A stretch of 23,489 bases of DNA from JACRIK01 sp040753835. GTDB taxonomy: Bacteria > Planctomycetota > MHYJ01 > JACQXL01. The number at the start of each line of letters is the position of its first letter. Position 1 is the first letter of the stretch. The notes beneath the pieces were generated by a model, which did no database searches, was not told where the DNA came from, and worked only from the letters and a program-made list of their open reading frames with translations. This document shows, in pieces, positions 7,798-16,357 of the stretch. The stretch lies in contig JBFMDM010000020.1 of assembly GCA_040753835.1 (NCBI GenBank), forward strand, positions 1 through 23,489, written 5' to 3'. Made by a program: the position numbers and the translations under genes.

Positions 7798-9621
7798 ATG
7801 ATATTCGCCAAAAGAATATCCCGGCTGGCCGTCTTTTCCTGCCTTATATTCATCCTCGGCCTCGCCATCCGGGCGCAGATAGAACGATATGGTGAAGACC
7901 CGCCTGACAAGGAATGGCTCAAACTCAAAAGCAACCAACAGCATTACCTTTTGAGAACCACCGGTACTGAAGCCGATGGCCGTAAATTCCTGGAGCGGAT
8001 GGAACTGACGTTTGACGCACTGTCCAAACTGCTCAACTGGAGCGGCGCCCTGGGCAAGCCGTTTGAAATCAAGATGTACAAGAACCGCAGGCAGTTTATC
8101 AAGGGCGGCGCTCCGCCCTCAGCCGGCGCCTTTTACAGCCCGCAGGAAAGATATCTCTGCGGCTATTTCTCCAAAAATAAGGAGAAAATCTACAACTATA
8201 TGTCCCACGAAGGCGTCCACCAGTTTCACCATATGGTCTTCGGCCGGCCCTATGAGGAGATAGAAGGCGTGCCCCGCTGGTATGACGAGGGCATTGCCGA
8301 TTGTATGGGTAATTCCGAGGTCAAGAGCGGCAAATTCAGGATGTGCCTGCATAAAGGACCGATTGCGCTGGGGCGGCTGCCGACCATCCAGCGGGCTATC
8401 AAAAACAAGAAATATTATCCGTTGAAGGAACTGATGAAGATGAATAAACAGGACTTCTATCGCAATGGCGGCCTTTGCTATGCCGAGGCCTGGTCTTTTG
8501 TCCATTTCCTGCTGGCCTGTCCTAAAAAGGAGGATAAAACCAAGCCATATCCGGCCGGAGATTATTTCTACATTATGGGACGGCTTTTTAACGGATTTAT
8601 GGAATACACCCAGTTCAACTCCGGAAAGAAGAAGGACAGCCAGTTTAAGACCTTGGATGATGTCTATAATTATGCCTTTGTCTCCAAGGACGGAAAGACA
8701 CCGCTTAATATTGATGAGATTGAGGAAAAATGGAAGGCCTATGTGTTAAAATTCCATTACCGCGACGGCGCGGACGGCGTCAAGGACGAGGAGGCCGATA
8801 TGCTATTAGACAGGACAACCACCTTATTCAAAGAGGGTAAATGGACCGAGGCCAAACAAGGACTTGACGAGTTAAAGGGCAAATACAACGGCACTATGCC
8901 CGTTACCGAGAATACCAACGACCTCAACCAGATGCTCCGTATCTGCGAACTGAAAGGCAAGGAGACGTCCACCGCGCCGGTAGCAATGGATATAAAACTA
9001 TTCAACGGCAAGGACATCAATAACTGGGAGCAGGACGACGATGACGAAGAAGCAGGCGGCTGGGCCGTCAAGGATTCCGCCATCAACTGCGCATCAGAAT
9101 CCGCAATGATACGTTATAAGGAACCGACCTGCCTGGACTATACCATAAGCATCATCTTCAAATTCCAGGGAAAGGTCGGGCCTGATAAGGGTTCAATGTT
9201 TACTGTCTGCAAGATGAACGAGGATTACAATTTCGTCGGGGCAGGTATAGATGCGAGCGGGAAAAAAGTACATACCCTCGGAACTTACAGAGATTATCGA
9301 ACCATCCCGGGATACGGCTCTATTCTTATCCAAGTCATTAAACCTTGGGACGATGAATCCCTGGAAAAGGTTGATTATAAGGAAAACGACTGGAATACCC
9401 TGAAATTCACGGTCAGCGGAACAGAAATATCAGCGTCCTGTAACGGAATGGAAATCGGCTCGCACTCTATGACCGACGAGGAAATAGAGAAAATCGGCAT
9501 TGACAAGCGGGGCCGCATTGTTCTCCTGCTCCAGGACGGCAAGGTCCAGATTAAGGACGTCACGATGTCGTATGGCTCAGGAAGCAACGGAAAAACGGAA
9601 GATAAGCCGGAAAAGGAATAA
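7798..9621 (+). CDS. Secreted DUF1570-type zincin fused to a C-terminal DUF1080 domain
   Basis: This 607-residue exported protein starts with a signal peptide (basic MIFAKRISR, hydrophobic to about residue 24, then RAQ). Residues ~45-240 resemble the DUF1570/peptidase MA-like gluzincin fold: HEGVH at 137-141 gives two histidines and the catalytic glutamate, and WYDEGIAD supplies the likely third ligand E164. A helical linker (330-390) contains a TPR-like helix pair (LFKEGKWTEAKQGLDEL). From about 398 (IKLFNGKDINNWEQ) to 590 there is a DUF1080/3-keto-disaccharide hydrolase-like beta-sandwich. Both domain families are abundant in Planctomycetota. It probably acts outside the cytoplasm on protein or glycan; the substrate is unknown. 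AAGGGGG precedes the ATG. Its stop lies 7 bases from the stop of the opposing VWA gene. Confidence 0.83.
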   Translation: MIFAKRISRLAVFSCLIFILGLAIRAQIERYGEDPPDKEWLKLKSNQQHYLLRTTGTEADGRKFLERMELTFDALSKLLNWSGALGKPFEIKMYKNRRQFIKGGAPPSAGAFYSPQERYLCGYFSKNKEKIYNYMSHEGVHQFHHMVFGRPYEEIEGVPRWYDEGIADCMGNSEVKSGKFRMCLHKGPIALGRLPTIQRAIKNKKYYPLKELMKMNKQDFYRNGGLCYAEAWSFVHFLLACPKKEDKTKPYPAGDYFYIMGRLFNGFMEYTQFNSGKKKDSQFKTLDDVYNYAFVSKDGKTPLNIDEIEEKWKAYVLKFHYRDGADGVKDEEADMLLDRTTTLFKEGKWTEAKQGLDELKGKYNGTMPVTENTNDLNQMLRICELKGKETSTAPVAMDIKLFNGKDINNWEQDDDDEEAGGWAVKDSAINCASESAMIRYKEPTCLDYTISIIFKFQGKVGPDKGSMFTVCKMNEDYNFVGAGIDASGKKVHTLGTYRDYRTIPGYGSILIQVIKPWDDESLEKVDYKENDWNTLKFTVSGTEISASCNGMEIGSHSMTDEEIEKIGIDKRGRIVLLLQDGKVQIKDVTMSYGSGSNGKTEDKPEKE

Positions 9622-9628
9622 GATAAAA

Positions 9629-12089
9629 CTATTGCCGCCTGATTAACAGGTCTATCAGGAATATTCCCAGCGCGGCCAGTATCAGGATGGCGTTTATATT
9701 GCGATAGACCGGCTCCTGTTTGTCAGCCGCCGTAGTCAGAACTCCGCCTTTGGCGAATTCCTCAGCCGTAATGAGTTTCCCGCCCGCTGCTTCGGCTATC
9801 TCTTTCAGAAAAGCCGTATCAGGCGTGAAACGGCGCCATTCCTTTGGATATTGTGCAACCAGCGGAACACGGCCGAGCAGTTGGTTACCGCCCTCTTTTT
9901 GAGCAAATATAGATATAACAGACACGTCTTTCAGTGACGGTAGAATCGCCTCATATCTGCCAACTCCAACCTGTGAAAGATGCACGGGCTTAATATCGGC
10001 GCCTTCTTCATCAAGCGATTCACCCTGGGCAATAAGTTCCAGGTTATCCGCCGCCTCTAACTGCAATTTAATACGGCCGCCATCCAGCGTCTCGGTTAAG
10101 ATATTGGATAACCGCTCTTGTGATGTGTTACTGGTAAGATATCTCAGCGCCTGGGTGAGCATCTGCCTTAATCCGTCCCACTTGTTCCACTGGCCCGTCC
10201 ATTGCGAGTCCAAAGAGGTGGCCAGGACCATCACCCGGCCCAGGCCGTATTGCCGGTCAGCGATAAGCGGCTCGCCGCCTGCAACAAACGCCACTAATCG
10301 CCCTTGCGACTTAAAGGTGGTCCGGTTGTATCCTGAAATCTCCGGGATACGCCCAATCCCTTTCAGGATATCGTCTCTTGCTAATCCGGTAACCGGCAAA
10401 TCCCTGCCTTCGCGATAGAATTCCTTGCTGACCGATAAGTCATCCTTCAAGTTCCTGGCCAGACCGTCTTTATCTTTACCGTTAAGCCGGTAGATTTTGC
10501 CGGATTTATTATTGCCGGTCAGCGCCTTAACCGTTTCCTCGTTGATATGCTCTCCTGTAGCAATAACCGAGATGGTTATATGATTCTGCCGGAGTTTCTC
10601 AGCCGCCTGCCTGAAGCCGTCCAACGGCTCGTTGGTCGTGCTGTGCCCGTCTGACAGCAGAACAATGTGTTTCTTGGCTGATGTAACGTTGCTTAAGGTT
10701 AATATTGCCTTCTGGAGCGGCGGGAGGATGGCGGTTGGGCCAGTCGGCCTAACCTTGGCAATACTGTCTTTTAATCTCGGTATAATGCCCGTAGTATCCT
10801 GCAGCGGTAAAATCGTTTCATAGCCCTGATTAAACACCATTACCTCCAACCGGTCTTTTGCGCTGAGTAACGTGATAGAATCTTCCAAAGCCCTTGATGC
10901 GGCCTGGAACTTGCTCCTGCCCGCAACCCCGGACGGCTCATCCATACTGCCTGATACGTCCAGTATTACCGCCAAGGATAAATCCTCAGGCGGCGAGGCA
11001 TAGACCGGCAAAATCTTCTCCAATTCACTGTTCTGGTAGTTACCCAAGCCGAAACTATTCTGACCGCCTATCACCAATAGCCCGCCNNNNNNNNNNGACA
11101 AATGCTTTTATCTCATCCATAAAGTTAATATCAGTATAAGGCATATCATCCAGTATCACTATATCGTATAGTTTAAGCAGAGATGTCTTCTCTTGCTTTT
11201 TTATCTCAAAATCACCGGTTGAACGAATAACTTTTAGGGCGGTTTCCCAAGATGGCCATTTTACACGGCAAAGATACAGAATCTTTGGCTTGCCCGTCTT
11301 CTGGATAATATCCTTCCATACATTGTTTTCTGATACTATCTCGTGTAGTTCCGGGGATGAGGCCTTTATTTCATAATATTGGATGGGGTTAGATTGGGCC
11401 GGAAGGTTGACAACCGCAAAATTGTCCTGGTCCTTTAACAATGACGTTCTGCCCGACTCGGCAATGAGTTTGCCATTGCTATATACCTGAACATTTACGG
11501 CGGTATTAACCGTGCTCAAGATACGGCACTTGAGTTCTATGGGTTGGCCCTCACGGACAAATTTAGGCGCATCCACGAAGTCCATCTTGATATCCCGCAC
11601 CTCGTTAGGGCCAATCGGAATGGTATACAACTTTATTCCATCCCGCTTAAGATATGGAATAACCGCCTTTGCATCACCCTCGGTCTGGTTGCCGTCCGTA
11701 AACAGGAATATCTCATTGCGATAGCCGTCCGGAAATGACGCCCTGGCAAACAAAAGCCCTTTTTCAATATTGGTCACGGCCTTGTTGTCGGTTGCCAGGT
11801 ATAGAATACGGCTCTTATCATTCTTATCCGACTGTTTGATGATATTATTTATGGATGCCACCAACCTGTCCTTATCAAGGAATACGCTGCCGGAATCGTC
11901 AACCAGGTAAATCCGGCAGGCGTTCTTGGGCGACTGTCTCATCTGGAATCCGGCTACCACGAACGTAAGCAAAATAATTATAAGCGCCCGTAAACCCAAC
12001 GAGATTGCATCTCTGGGCCTGGTGAAATAATACAACAGCCCAATCACCAGCGGAATCGCCGCCAAGACCAATGGCTCTTCAAATCTCAT
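9629..12089 (-). CDS. Membrane VWA-domain protein with amidotransferase-like core, interrupted by an assembly gap
   Basis: Two reading frames on either side of the 10-N gap (11087-11096) are best read as one gene of about 820 residues. The first part (from 12089, with AGGAA before the ATG) has two N-terminal membrane helices (residues ~6-22 and 33-48), a first VWA-like domain with DDSGSV at 64-69, a beta-rich middle region and the start of a Rossmann-like domain (YDIVILDDMPY). The second part resumes with GGLLVIGGQNSFG, typical of the glutamine-amidotransferase-like fold in these proteins. A full VWA domain with MIDAS motif DVSGSM follows, and the protein ends in a membrane helix and LIRRQ. 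Such proteins are common in Planctomycetota; their role is not established. The frames differ by one base only because the gap length is a placeholder. It follows dprA by 10 bases. Confidence 0.82.
11087..11096. other. Assembly gap (10 N)
   Basis: Ten unknown bases join two contigs inside the VWA gene. The flanking protein parts (…KAFV and GGLL…) fit a single homologous protein with only a few residues missing, so the true gap is likely very short. Confidence 0.98.
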
Positions 12090-12099
12090 TCTTATTTTC

Positions 12100-13191
12100 C
12101 TATATTCTAATATAACTCTTCCCGGGCAATTGCCTGGCCAGTTTCTTCATCTCCAGCGCTAATAATGTGGTCAGGACCAGCGAGGACGGCAGTTTGGTCC
12201 GGTCAATTATCTCATCTATGGTCAGTCCGTCCGAGGGATGAAGAGCCGCCAGGACCGACTTTTCCTTATAATCCAAAAACGAGATAGTGTGTTGCGCCGC
12301 AGTTGTTTTATCATCGCCTACAGAAATATTTAACTCATCAAGGATATCGTCAATGCCTTCAATAAGTTTAGCGCCCTGCTTAATCAGATGGTGGCAGCCC
12401 TTGCTGAACAGGTTATCCACCTTGCCGGGCAGGGCGAACACCTCCCGGCCCTGCTCCAGGGCAAAGTCAGCCGTGATGAGCGCGCCGCTTCGCAATGGCG
12501 CCTCTATCACCACGGTTCCCAAACTCAGGCCGCTGATGATGCGGTTGCGGGTCGGGAAATTTATCTTGTTGACCGCCATCCCAAAGGGCAGTTCGGAAAC
12601 CACCGCGCCGTTTTCGCAAATCCGCTCGGCTAATTTCTTATTCTCCGGCGGATAGACATTTTTCAGTCCGTTGCCCAGGACCGCGACGGTCTGACCGCCC
12701 TTTGCCTTCAGCACGCCCTGGTGCGCGTATGTATCAATGCCGCGCGCCAGGCCGCTGACCACGCAGAACCCGCGGTGCGCCAGCGCGTAGGCAATCCGCT
12801 CGGCCTGAATCTGGCCGTAGATGCTGTTGTGCCGGGTCCCGACAATGGCAATAGTCCTGTCATTCTCCAGCGCCTTGATATTGCCCCTGACATAAAGCGC
12901 CAGCGGATAATCAAAGATGGTCTTGAGCCGTTGCGGGTATTGCGCATCCTCAAACGAGATAACCTTGATATTGTTCTTTCGGCAGAGTTCCAATTCCTGC
13001 CTACCGCGCTCTTCTTTCAATGCCCTGGGCAGTTCTCCGGCAAAGGTTGAAAACCGTGGGATTTTGAGGATTTTTTCAGGGCTTGCTGATGCGATTGCCT
13101 CAGCCGAGCCGAAATACCGCACCAGCCGCTCATAGAACGCCGAGCCGATGCGCAAAGAATTGAGGGTTAGCAGTAATTCTAACGGGACCAT
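12100..13191 (-). CDS. dprA: DNA-processing protein DprA
   Basis: The 363-residue protein is a full-length DprA, the RecA loader that protects incoming single-stranded DNA during natural transformation. An N-terminal helix-hairpin-helix/SAM-like region covers residues ~1-60. The Rossmann-like DprA core follows with IAIVGTR (114-120), VVSGLARGIDTYAH (144-157), VAVLGNGLKNVYPPEN (169-184), FPTRNRIISGLS (212-223) and GALITADFALEQGREVFALPG (236-256). A C-terminal winged-helix (DprA_WH, ~300-360) is present. There is no obvious Shine-Dalgarno before the ATG at 13191. It is the first gene of a two-gene unit with the VWA gene. No other competence gene is in the window. Confidence 0.95.
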   Translation of the reverse strand: MVPLELLLTLNSLRIGSAFYERLVRYFGSAEAIASASPEKILKIPRFSTFAGELPRALKEERGRQELELCRKNNIKVISFEDAQYPQRLKTIFDYPLALYVRGNIKALENDRTIAIVGTRHNSIYGQIQAERIAYALAHRGFCVVSGLARGIDTYAHQGVLKAKGGQTVAVLGNGLKNVYPPENKKLAERICENGAVVSELPFGMAVNKINFPTRNRIISGLSLGTVVIEAPLRSGALITADFALEQGREVFALPGKVDNLFSKGCHHLIKQGAKLIEGIDDILDELNISVGDDKTTAAQHTISFLDYKEKSVLAALHPSDGLTIDEIIDRTKLPSSLVLTTLLALEMKKLARQLPGKSYIRI

Positions 13192-13308
13192 AGCGGTTAT
13201 TATATATGCTAACCGATAAAAGGCAAGAAAACTTCATAGTGAATACAGAGACGAAGCAAGCCCATCTCCTTATCCAACTAGGCGATTACGGCAACTTCCA
13301 ACTAAAAT

Positions 13309-14481
13309 TCACTGGATATACCCTATAATAGATATAAAAATGGTCACCGTTATCACTCCGGTCATTGTCAACTGATATTCCACGGTCCGGCTTGGGGTCA
13401 GCGGCACTAATCCCTGATTCCAGACGGTCTTGCCCGTTGAGCCGTTGGAGATGCAGATGGCCTCGCGCTGGGCCTCGTCCCGCCTGACGCGTATCTCAGC
13501 CACCACGTTCGGATTCATTGACTCGGTGAACATCCCGAGCTGGACTATGGCCCACCTGGCGCCGGCCGGCAGCCAAGGCGACAAATCAGCCACGGTCCAG
13601 ACAATCGGGAACGACTGTCCGGGCAAATAAAGTCCTTCTAACGACTGCTCGCCCTGTGAGGTGCCGATGATGTGGCGGTCTCCGCCAACACCGGACGCTA
13701 ACTTATCCTGGGTGACTGCTCCGTTGGCGATTTCTGCTGTTGCCAGAGGCGGCACCATTGGTCTAACCGGTACGGAGAAGGAGAGTTTTTCCGGCGTGAC
13801 CGCGGCGTTGGCAATCTTGGCTGAGGTTACGGCATTGGTCGCTATTTTGGTTGAGGTCACGGCTGAGCCCGCAATCTTTGCGCCTGTTACAGCGCCATCC
13901 AAAATCTTTGATGTCTCCACGCTGCCCGCTCCCAATTCGGATGAGACCAAAGGCGGGGTAATGGGCCGGGCCACTGAGGGCGGCGTAAATGCCAGTTTGG
14001 CCTGGGTGATTGTGCCGTTTTTGATTTTCTCGTTCGTCACAGAGTCCGTTGCCAACTGATTGGCGGCCACTGCGCCTACCGCAATCTTCGGGGTAGTCAC
14101 GGCTCCGTCTTTGATTTTCTCTGTCCGGACGCTGTCTGTTGCCAACTGCTTGTAACCCACTGCTTCAAGGGCGAGTTTGTCTCCTGTGATTGTTGCGGAT
14201 TTTATCTTTTCACCGGTTACGGCCAGGGCCGAGAGTTTTTTCGTGGTTACGGCTTCGTTGGCAATCTTCGGCTCGGTTACGGACGCATCCTTGATGCGCG
14301 AGGCGGTTATTTGTCCTTCGCCTATTTTGTAGGCGGTAACGGCCTGGTTGGCAATCTTTTCGGTGGTCACGACCTTAGCCCCGAGTTTCGGGGTGGTGAT
14401 TGCGCCATCGGCTATCTTGGGTGTGGTAACGGCCTGGTTTTGGATGTGCTCGGTCTTTACTTCGTTTGGCAATAGTGACAT
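13309..14481 (-). CDS. Decapeptide-repeat fiber-like protein
   Basis: This 390-residue protein is dominated (residues ~5-270) by about twenty-five units of ten residues with pattern xxAVTTxKIA, for example GAVTTPKIAD or NAVTSAKIAN. Two proline-rich breaks share RPxxPPL (near 175 and 240). The regular small/hydrophobic/Lys pattern suggests a beta-solenoid or trimeric fiber stalk, as seen in phage tail or collar fibers and bacterial surface fibers. The last ~110 residues (SLEGLYLPGQSFPIVW to GYIQ) look like a beta-rich tip domain with no family I can name. There is no signal peptide. AAGGATG stands about 6 bases before the ATG. It lies downstream of the 221-residue gene and probably shares its transcript. 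No phage structural genes are nearby. Confidence 0.75.
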   Translation of the reverse strand: MSLLPNEVKTEHIQNQAVTTPKIADGAITTPKLGAKVVTTEKIANQAVTAYKIGEGQITASRIKDASVTEPKIANEAVTTKKLSALAVTGEKIKSATITGDKLALEAVGYKQLATDSVRTEKIKDGAVTTPKIAVGAVAANQLATDSVTNEKIKNGTITQAKLAFTPPSVARPITPPLVSSELGAGSVETSKILDGAVTGAKIAGSAVTSTKIATNAVTSAKIANAAVTPEKLSFSVPVRPMVPPLATAEIANGAVTQDKLASGVGGDRHIIGTSQGEQSLEGLYLPGQSFPIVWTVADLSPWLPAGARWAIVQLGMFTESMNPNVVAEIRVRRDEAQREAICISNGSTGKTVWNQGLVPLTPSRTVEYQLTMTGVITVTIFISIIGYIQ

Positions 14482-14506
14482 AGTTCATCCTTAAACATAA
14501 TCGCCT

Positions 14507-14564
14507 CTACGAATTACGAATTTCCGAATTACGAATTCGTAATTAGTTGATTCGTTATTCGTAG
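14507..14564. repeat. 58-bp imperfect palindrome, CTACGAATTACGAA family
   Basis: CTACGAATTACGAA (14507-14520) is matched by TTCGTTATTCGTAG (14551-14564) with one mismatch. The centre holds the perfect palindrome ATTACGAATTCGTAAT (14528-14543). It fills the gap between the two fiber-region genes. A related copy lies at 20121-20149. Confidence 0.7.
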
Positions 14565-14566
14565 TG

Positions 14567-15232
14567 TTACGGCGTCACTGTGCATTTAGCCGAATCGCCA
14601 AAGACGCCCAAGCGTCCCTTTTTATCAAACCACTGGGCCTGATATTCCACGTTGAGCGGCTCGGTGATGCTGAAATAATGGTCATAGGGCGAATTGGTGT
14701 CGTCGGCCACATAGACCCAGGGCCCGGTCTCTATGCGATACCATATTTTCGCCCCGGCAATCTCCGGCGGCTTGGCATTGCGTTTTTCGTTTTCCGGAGC
14801 GACGCCGAAATGAACCACCACCTTGGATTTTTTAGACCAATCCAGAATCAGGTTAGGCGGCGGTAAACTGCCCACATATTCCGGTGCGGTCGGGGTGGGA
14901 TTTTTATCCGGGTCCGTGACTTGCAGGGTCTGCCGTTGCGCCACGGTCATATTAGGATTGCCCTGCATCATCTTGACCAGCGGGCGGATGGCGCCGTAGG
15001 CATTGGCCAGGGAAACGTCATTGGTGCCGGTGGCCGCCTCAGCCGCATTGTGGGCCGTCTGCATCGCGGTATAAGTCAGGGTCCAGTCCGCATAGGCCGC
15101 GGTTACCGCGGTTACAAAGGCCGGTGCAATCCCCAGCGCCGTGGCAATCGGGCCGACATTGGCCTCAAAATTACGGAACCACCCATTAAACTCGGCTTTG
15201 CTTTTCGGTATATAATCTCTTCCTCCTGGCAT
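14567..15232 (-). CDS. Hypothetical protein: helical N-terminus plus Fn3/beta-sandwich-like C-terminus
   Basis: This 221-residue protein belongs to no named family I can state with confidence. Its first ~100 residues are alanine-rich helices (SKAEFNGWFRNFEANVGPIATALG, then AAYADWTLTYTAMQTAHNAAEAA). A proline-rich hinge (NPTPTAPEYVGSLPPP) follows, then about 90 residues of beta-strand character (KVVVHFGVAP, AKIWYRIETGPWVYV, LNVEYQAQWFDKKGRLG) like a fibronectin-III sandwich. The frame is open to an ATG at 15286, but the ATG at 15232 has GAGGT 5 bases upstream and is preferred. It precedes the decapeptide-repeat gene by 85 bases, suggesting that the pair makes one surface or fiber structure. 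Confidence 0.72.
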   Translation of the reverse strand: MPGGRDYIPKSKAEFNGWFRNFEANVGPIATALGIAPAFVTAVTAAYADWTLTYTAMQTAHNAAEAATGTNDVSLANAYGAIRPLVKMMQGNPNMTVAQRQTLQVTDPDKNPTPTAPEYVGSLPPPNLILDWSKKSKVVVHFGVAPENEKRNAKPPEIAGAKIWYRIETGPWVYVADDTNSPYDHYFSITEPLNVEYQAQWFDKKGRLGVFGDSAKCTVTP

Positions 15233-15282
15233 ATTTACCTCACTTTCATCTAAGTCCTTATTATGTATATCGTTAGGGGTAT

Positions 15283-15513
15283 TCACAGGACTTTACTGAA
15301 TGCCCCTATCTCAGTTGGGGATGTCCCTGTCCCGATCAGGGATGTCCCTGTCCCGGTCAGGGATGTCCCTATTTCGTTCAGGGACGTCCCTATCCCGGTT
15401 GGGGATGTCCCTATCCCGGTCAGGGATGTCCCTATCCCGGTCAGGGATGTCCCGGTCTCAGTTGGGGATGCCCCTGTCTCGTTCAGGGATGTCCCTGAAA
15501 CATTTAGAGCCAT
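15283..15513 (-). CDS. Possible heptapeptide-repeat small protein (doubtful)
   Basis: A 76-residue frame runs through the 21-bp array and would encode repeated GTSLTGI-like heptads (GTSLTGIGTSPTGIGTSLNE). An excellent Shine-Dalgarno, AAAGGAGGTGAT, lies upstream on this strand, but GGAGG is 18 bases from the ATG, which is too far for efficient use unless the short AATC/GATT hairpin in between shortens it. The opposite strand is also open (15263-15595, DVPIPVR heptads) without a ribosome site. Because a 21-bp repeat keeps any stop-free frame open, the open frame alone is weak evidence of coding. It would head the fiber-like gene pair on the same strand. Confidence 0.3.
   Translation of the reverse strand: MALNVSGTSLNETGASPTETGTSLTGIGTSLTGIGTSPTGIGTSLNEIGTSLTGTGTSLIGTGTSPTEIGAFSKVL
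15297..15506. repeat. Array of about ten 21-bp tandem repeats
   Basis: Eight clear units (15318-15485) and degenerate flanking units (15297-15317 and 15486-15506) repeat every 21 bases without indels. Each unit begins GGGATGTCCCT, which with the preceding A or G makes the short palindrome AGGGA-TG-TCCCT. The second half is variable (typically ATCCCGGTCA). The units at 15402 and 15423 are identical. There are no unique spacers, so it is not CRISPR. The period equals two turns of B-DNA. Confidence 0.95.
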
Positions 15514-15543
15514 AATCCAGCGATTAAATCACCTCCTTTTCTT

Positions 15544-15695
15544 ACTCGCAGTTAGAATTTATTCGTTACTGCGAGTTATCCGCCAATCCGCCTAAGGCGG
15601 ACTGGCGGAGACCCGCCGCACGCCAATCCCGCCCTGGCGGGACTGGTGACTGGCGGGTGTTACTGCCCCTTTGATGTTCCGAAGGACTTCGGGAC
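15544..15695. repeat. Cluster of four palindromic elements upstream of the XRE gene
   Basis: In order: ACTCGCAGT / ACTGCGAGT (15544-15552, 15568-15576); a 13-bp near-perfect palindrome centred on CCGCC-TAA-GGCGG (15580-15608); a related one centred on CCCGCC-CT-GGCGGG (15621-15648); and GTTCCGAAG / CTTCGGGAC (15676-15684, 15687-15695). The middle two share outer arms CGCCAATC and GACTGG. They look like REP-type dispersed elements that have piled up. No gene is seen in 15514-15868 apart from these. Confidence 0.75.
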
Positions 15696-15868
15696 GCGCG
15701 GTTAAAGATAGATGTGAATATACTGAATCTATGCGTGGGGTCAACAAGCCGACCGGGAATAAATACCGCTCAAGAGCGGAAAATAATTACCGACCAAAAG
15801 CGGTATTAAACGGACTCAAATTTGTCGGCTTATTCGTAAGGTATGATACACATAAGGAGGAAATGACT

Positions 15869-16309
15869 ATGACAACAGAACAGGAAAAACTTGTAGTTAG
15901 CCCGGCGAAACTATTCGCGGTCCAGTTAGGCGCGCGGCTGAAGTCCATCCGCAAGGGGATGAAACTCAAGCAATCCGCCTTTGCCAATCTAATCGGCATC
16001 TCAAGCGATACCATCAGTTCAATAGAAACAGGCCGAAAAACGCCCAGCATAGAGACGCTCCGCGCGATAGCGGAACGGCTCGGAATGACGGTCAGCGAAT
16101 TACTTGACTTTCAGGATGAGCCCAAGGCCGTCTTCAGCGGGCCGCTGAAGACGCACATTATGTATATCAAGACCAAACCGCCGAGAGAGATTCAAGCGTT
16201 CCACGAAGCGTCAAAGTATTTCTTTGACAAAGCGCGGTCTATCTACAAAAAACCACGCCGAAAGCCGTCTATTATGAGGGACAGTAGCAACGCATCCCGT
16301 GAGGGATAA
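15869..16309 (+). CDS. XRE-family (Cro/CI-type) transcriptional regulator
   Basis: The 146-residue protein has a classical HTH_3/XRE domain at residues ~18-80: LGARLKSIRKGMKLKQSAFANLIGISSDTISSIETGRKTPSIETLRAIAERLGMTVSELL, with the recognition helix around SSDTISSIE. The C-terminal half is basic and holds no domain I recognise (HEASKYFFDKARSIYKKPRRKP). The frame is open from 15671, but AGGAGG (15855-15860) points to ATG 15869 (8 bases away) rather than 15863 (2 bases). It is transcribed away from the 21-bp array and the fiber-like genes, an arrangement typical of a regulator and its divergent target. Confidence 0.85.
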   Translation: MTTEQEKLVVSPAKLFAVQLGARLKSIRKGMKLKQSAFANLIGISSDTISSIETGRKTPSIETLRAIAERLGMTVSELLDFQDEPKAVFSGPLKTHIMYIKTKPPREIQAFHEASKYFFDKARSIYKKPRRKPSIMRDSSNASREG

Positions 16310-16357
16310 ATAAAGGCAGGGTTCGGTGTGCTGTCCCCAGAACTGTGCACGTTCTCT

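Noticed and set aside
15297..15506. CRISPR array
   Set aside because: The 21-bp units follow one another directly with no unique spacers, and there are no cas genes.
13309..16309. Prophage or diversity-generating retroelement
   Set aside because: Fiber-like repeats suggested it, but there is no reverse transcriptase, template repeat, integrase or virion gene in the window.
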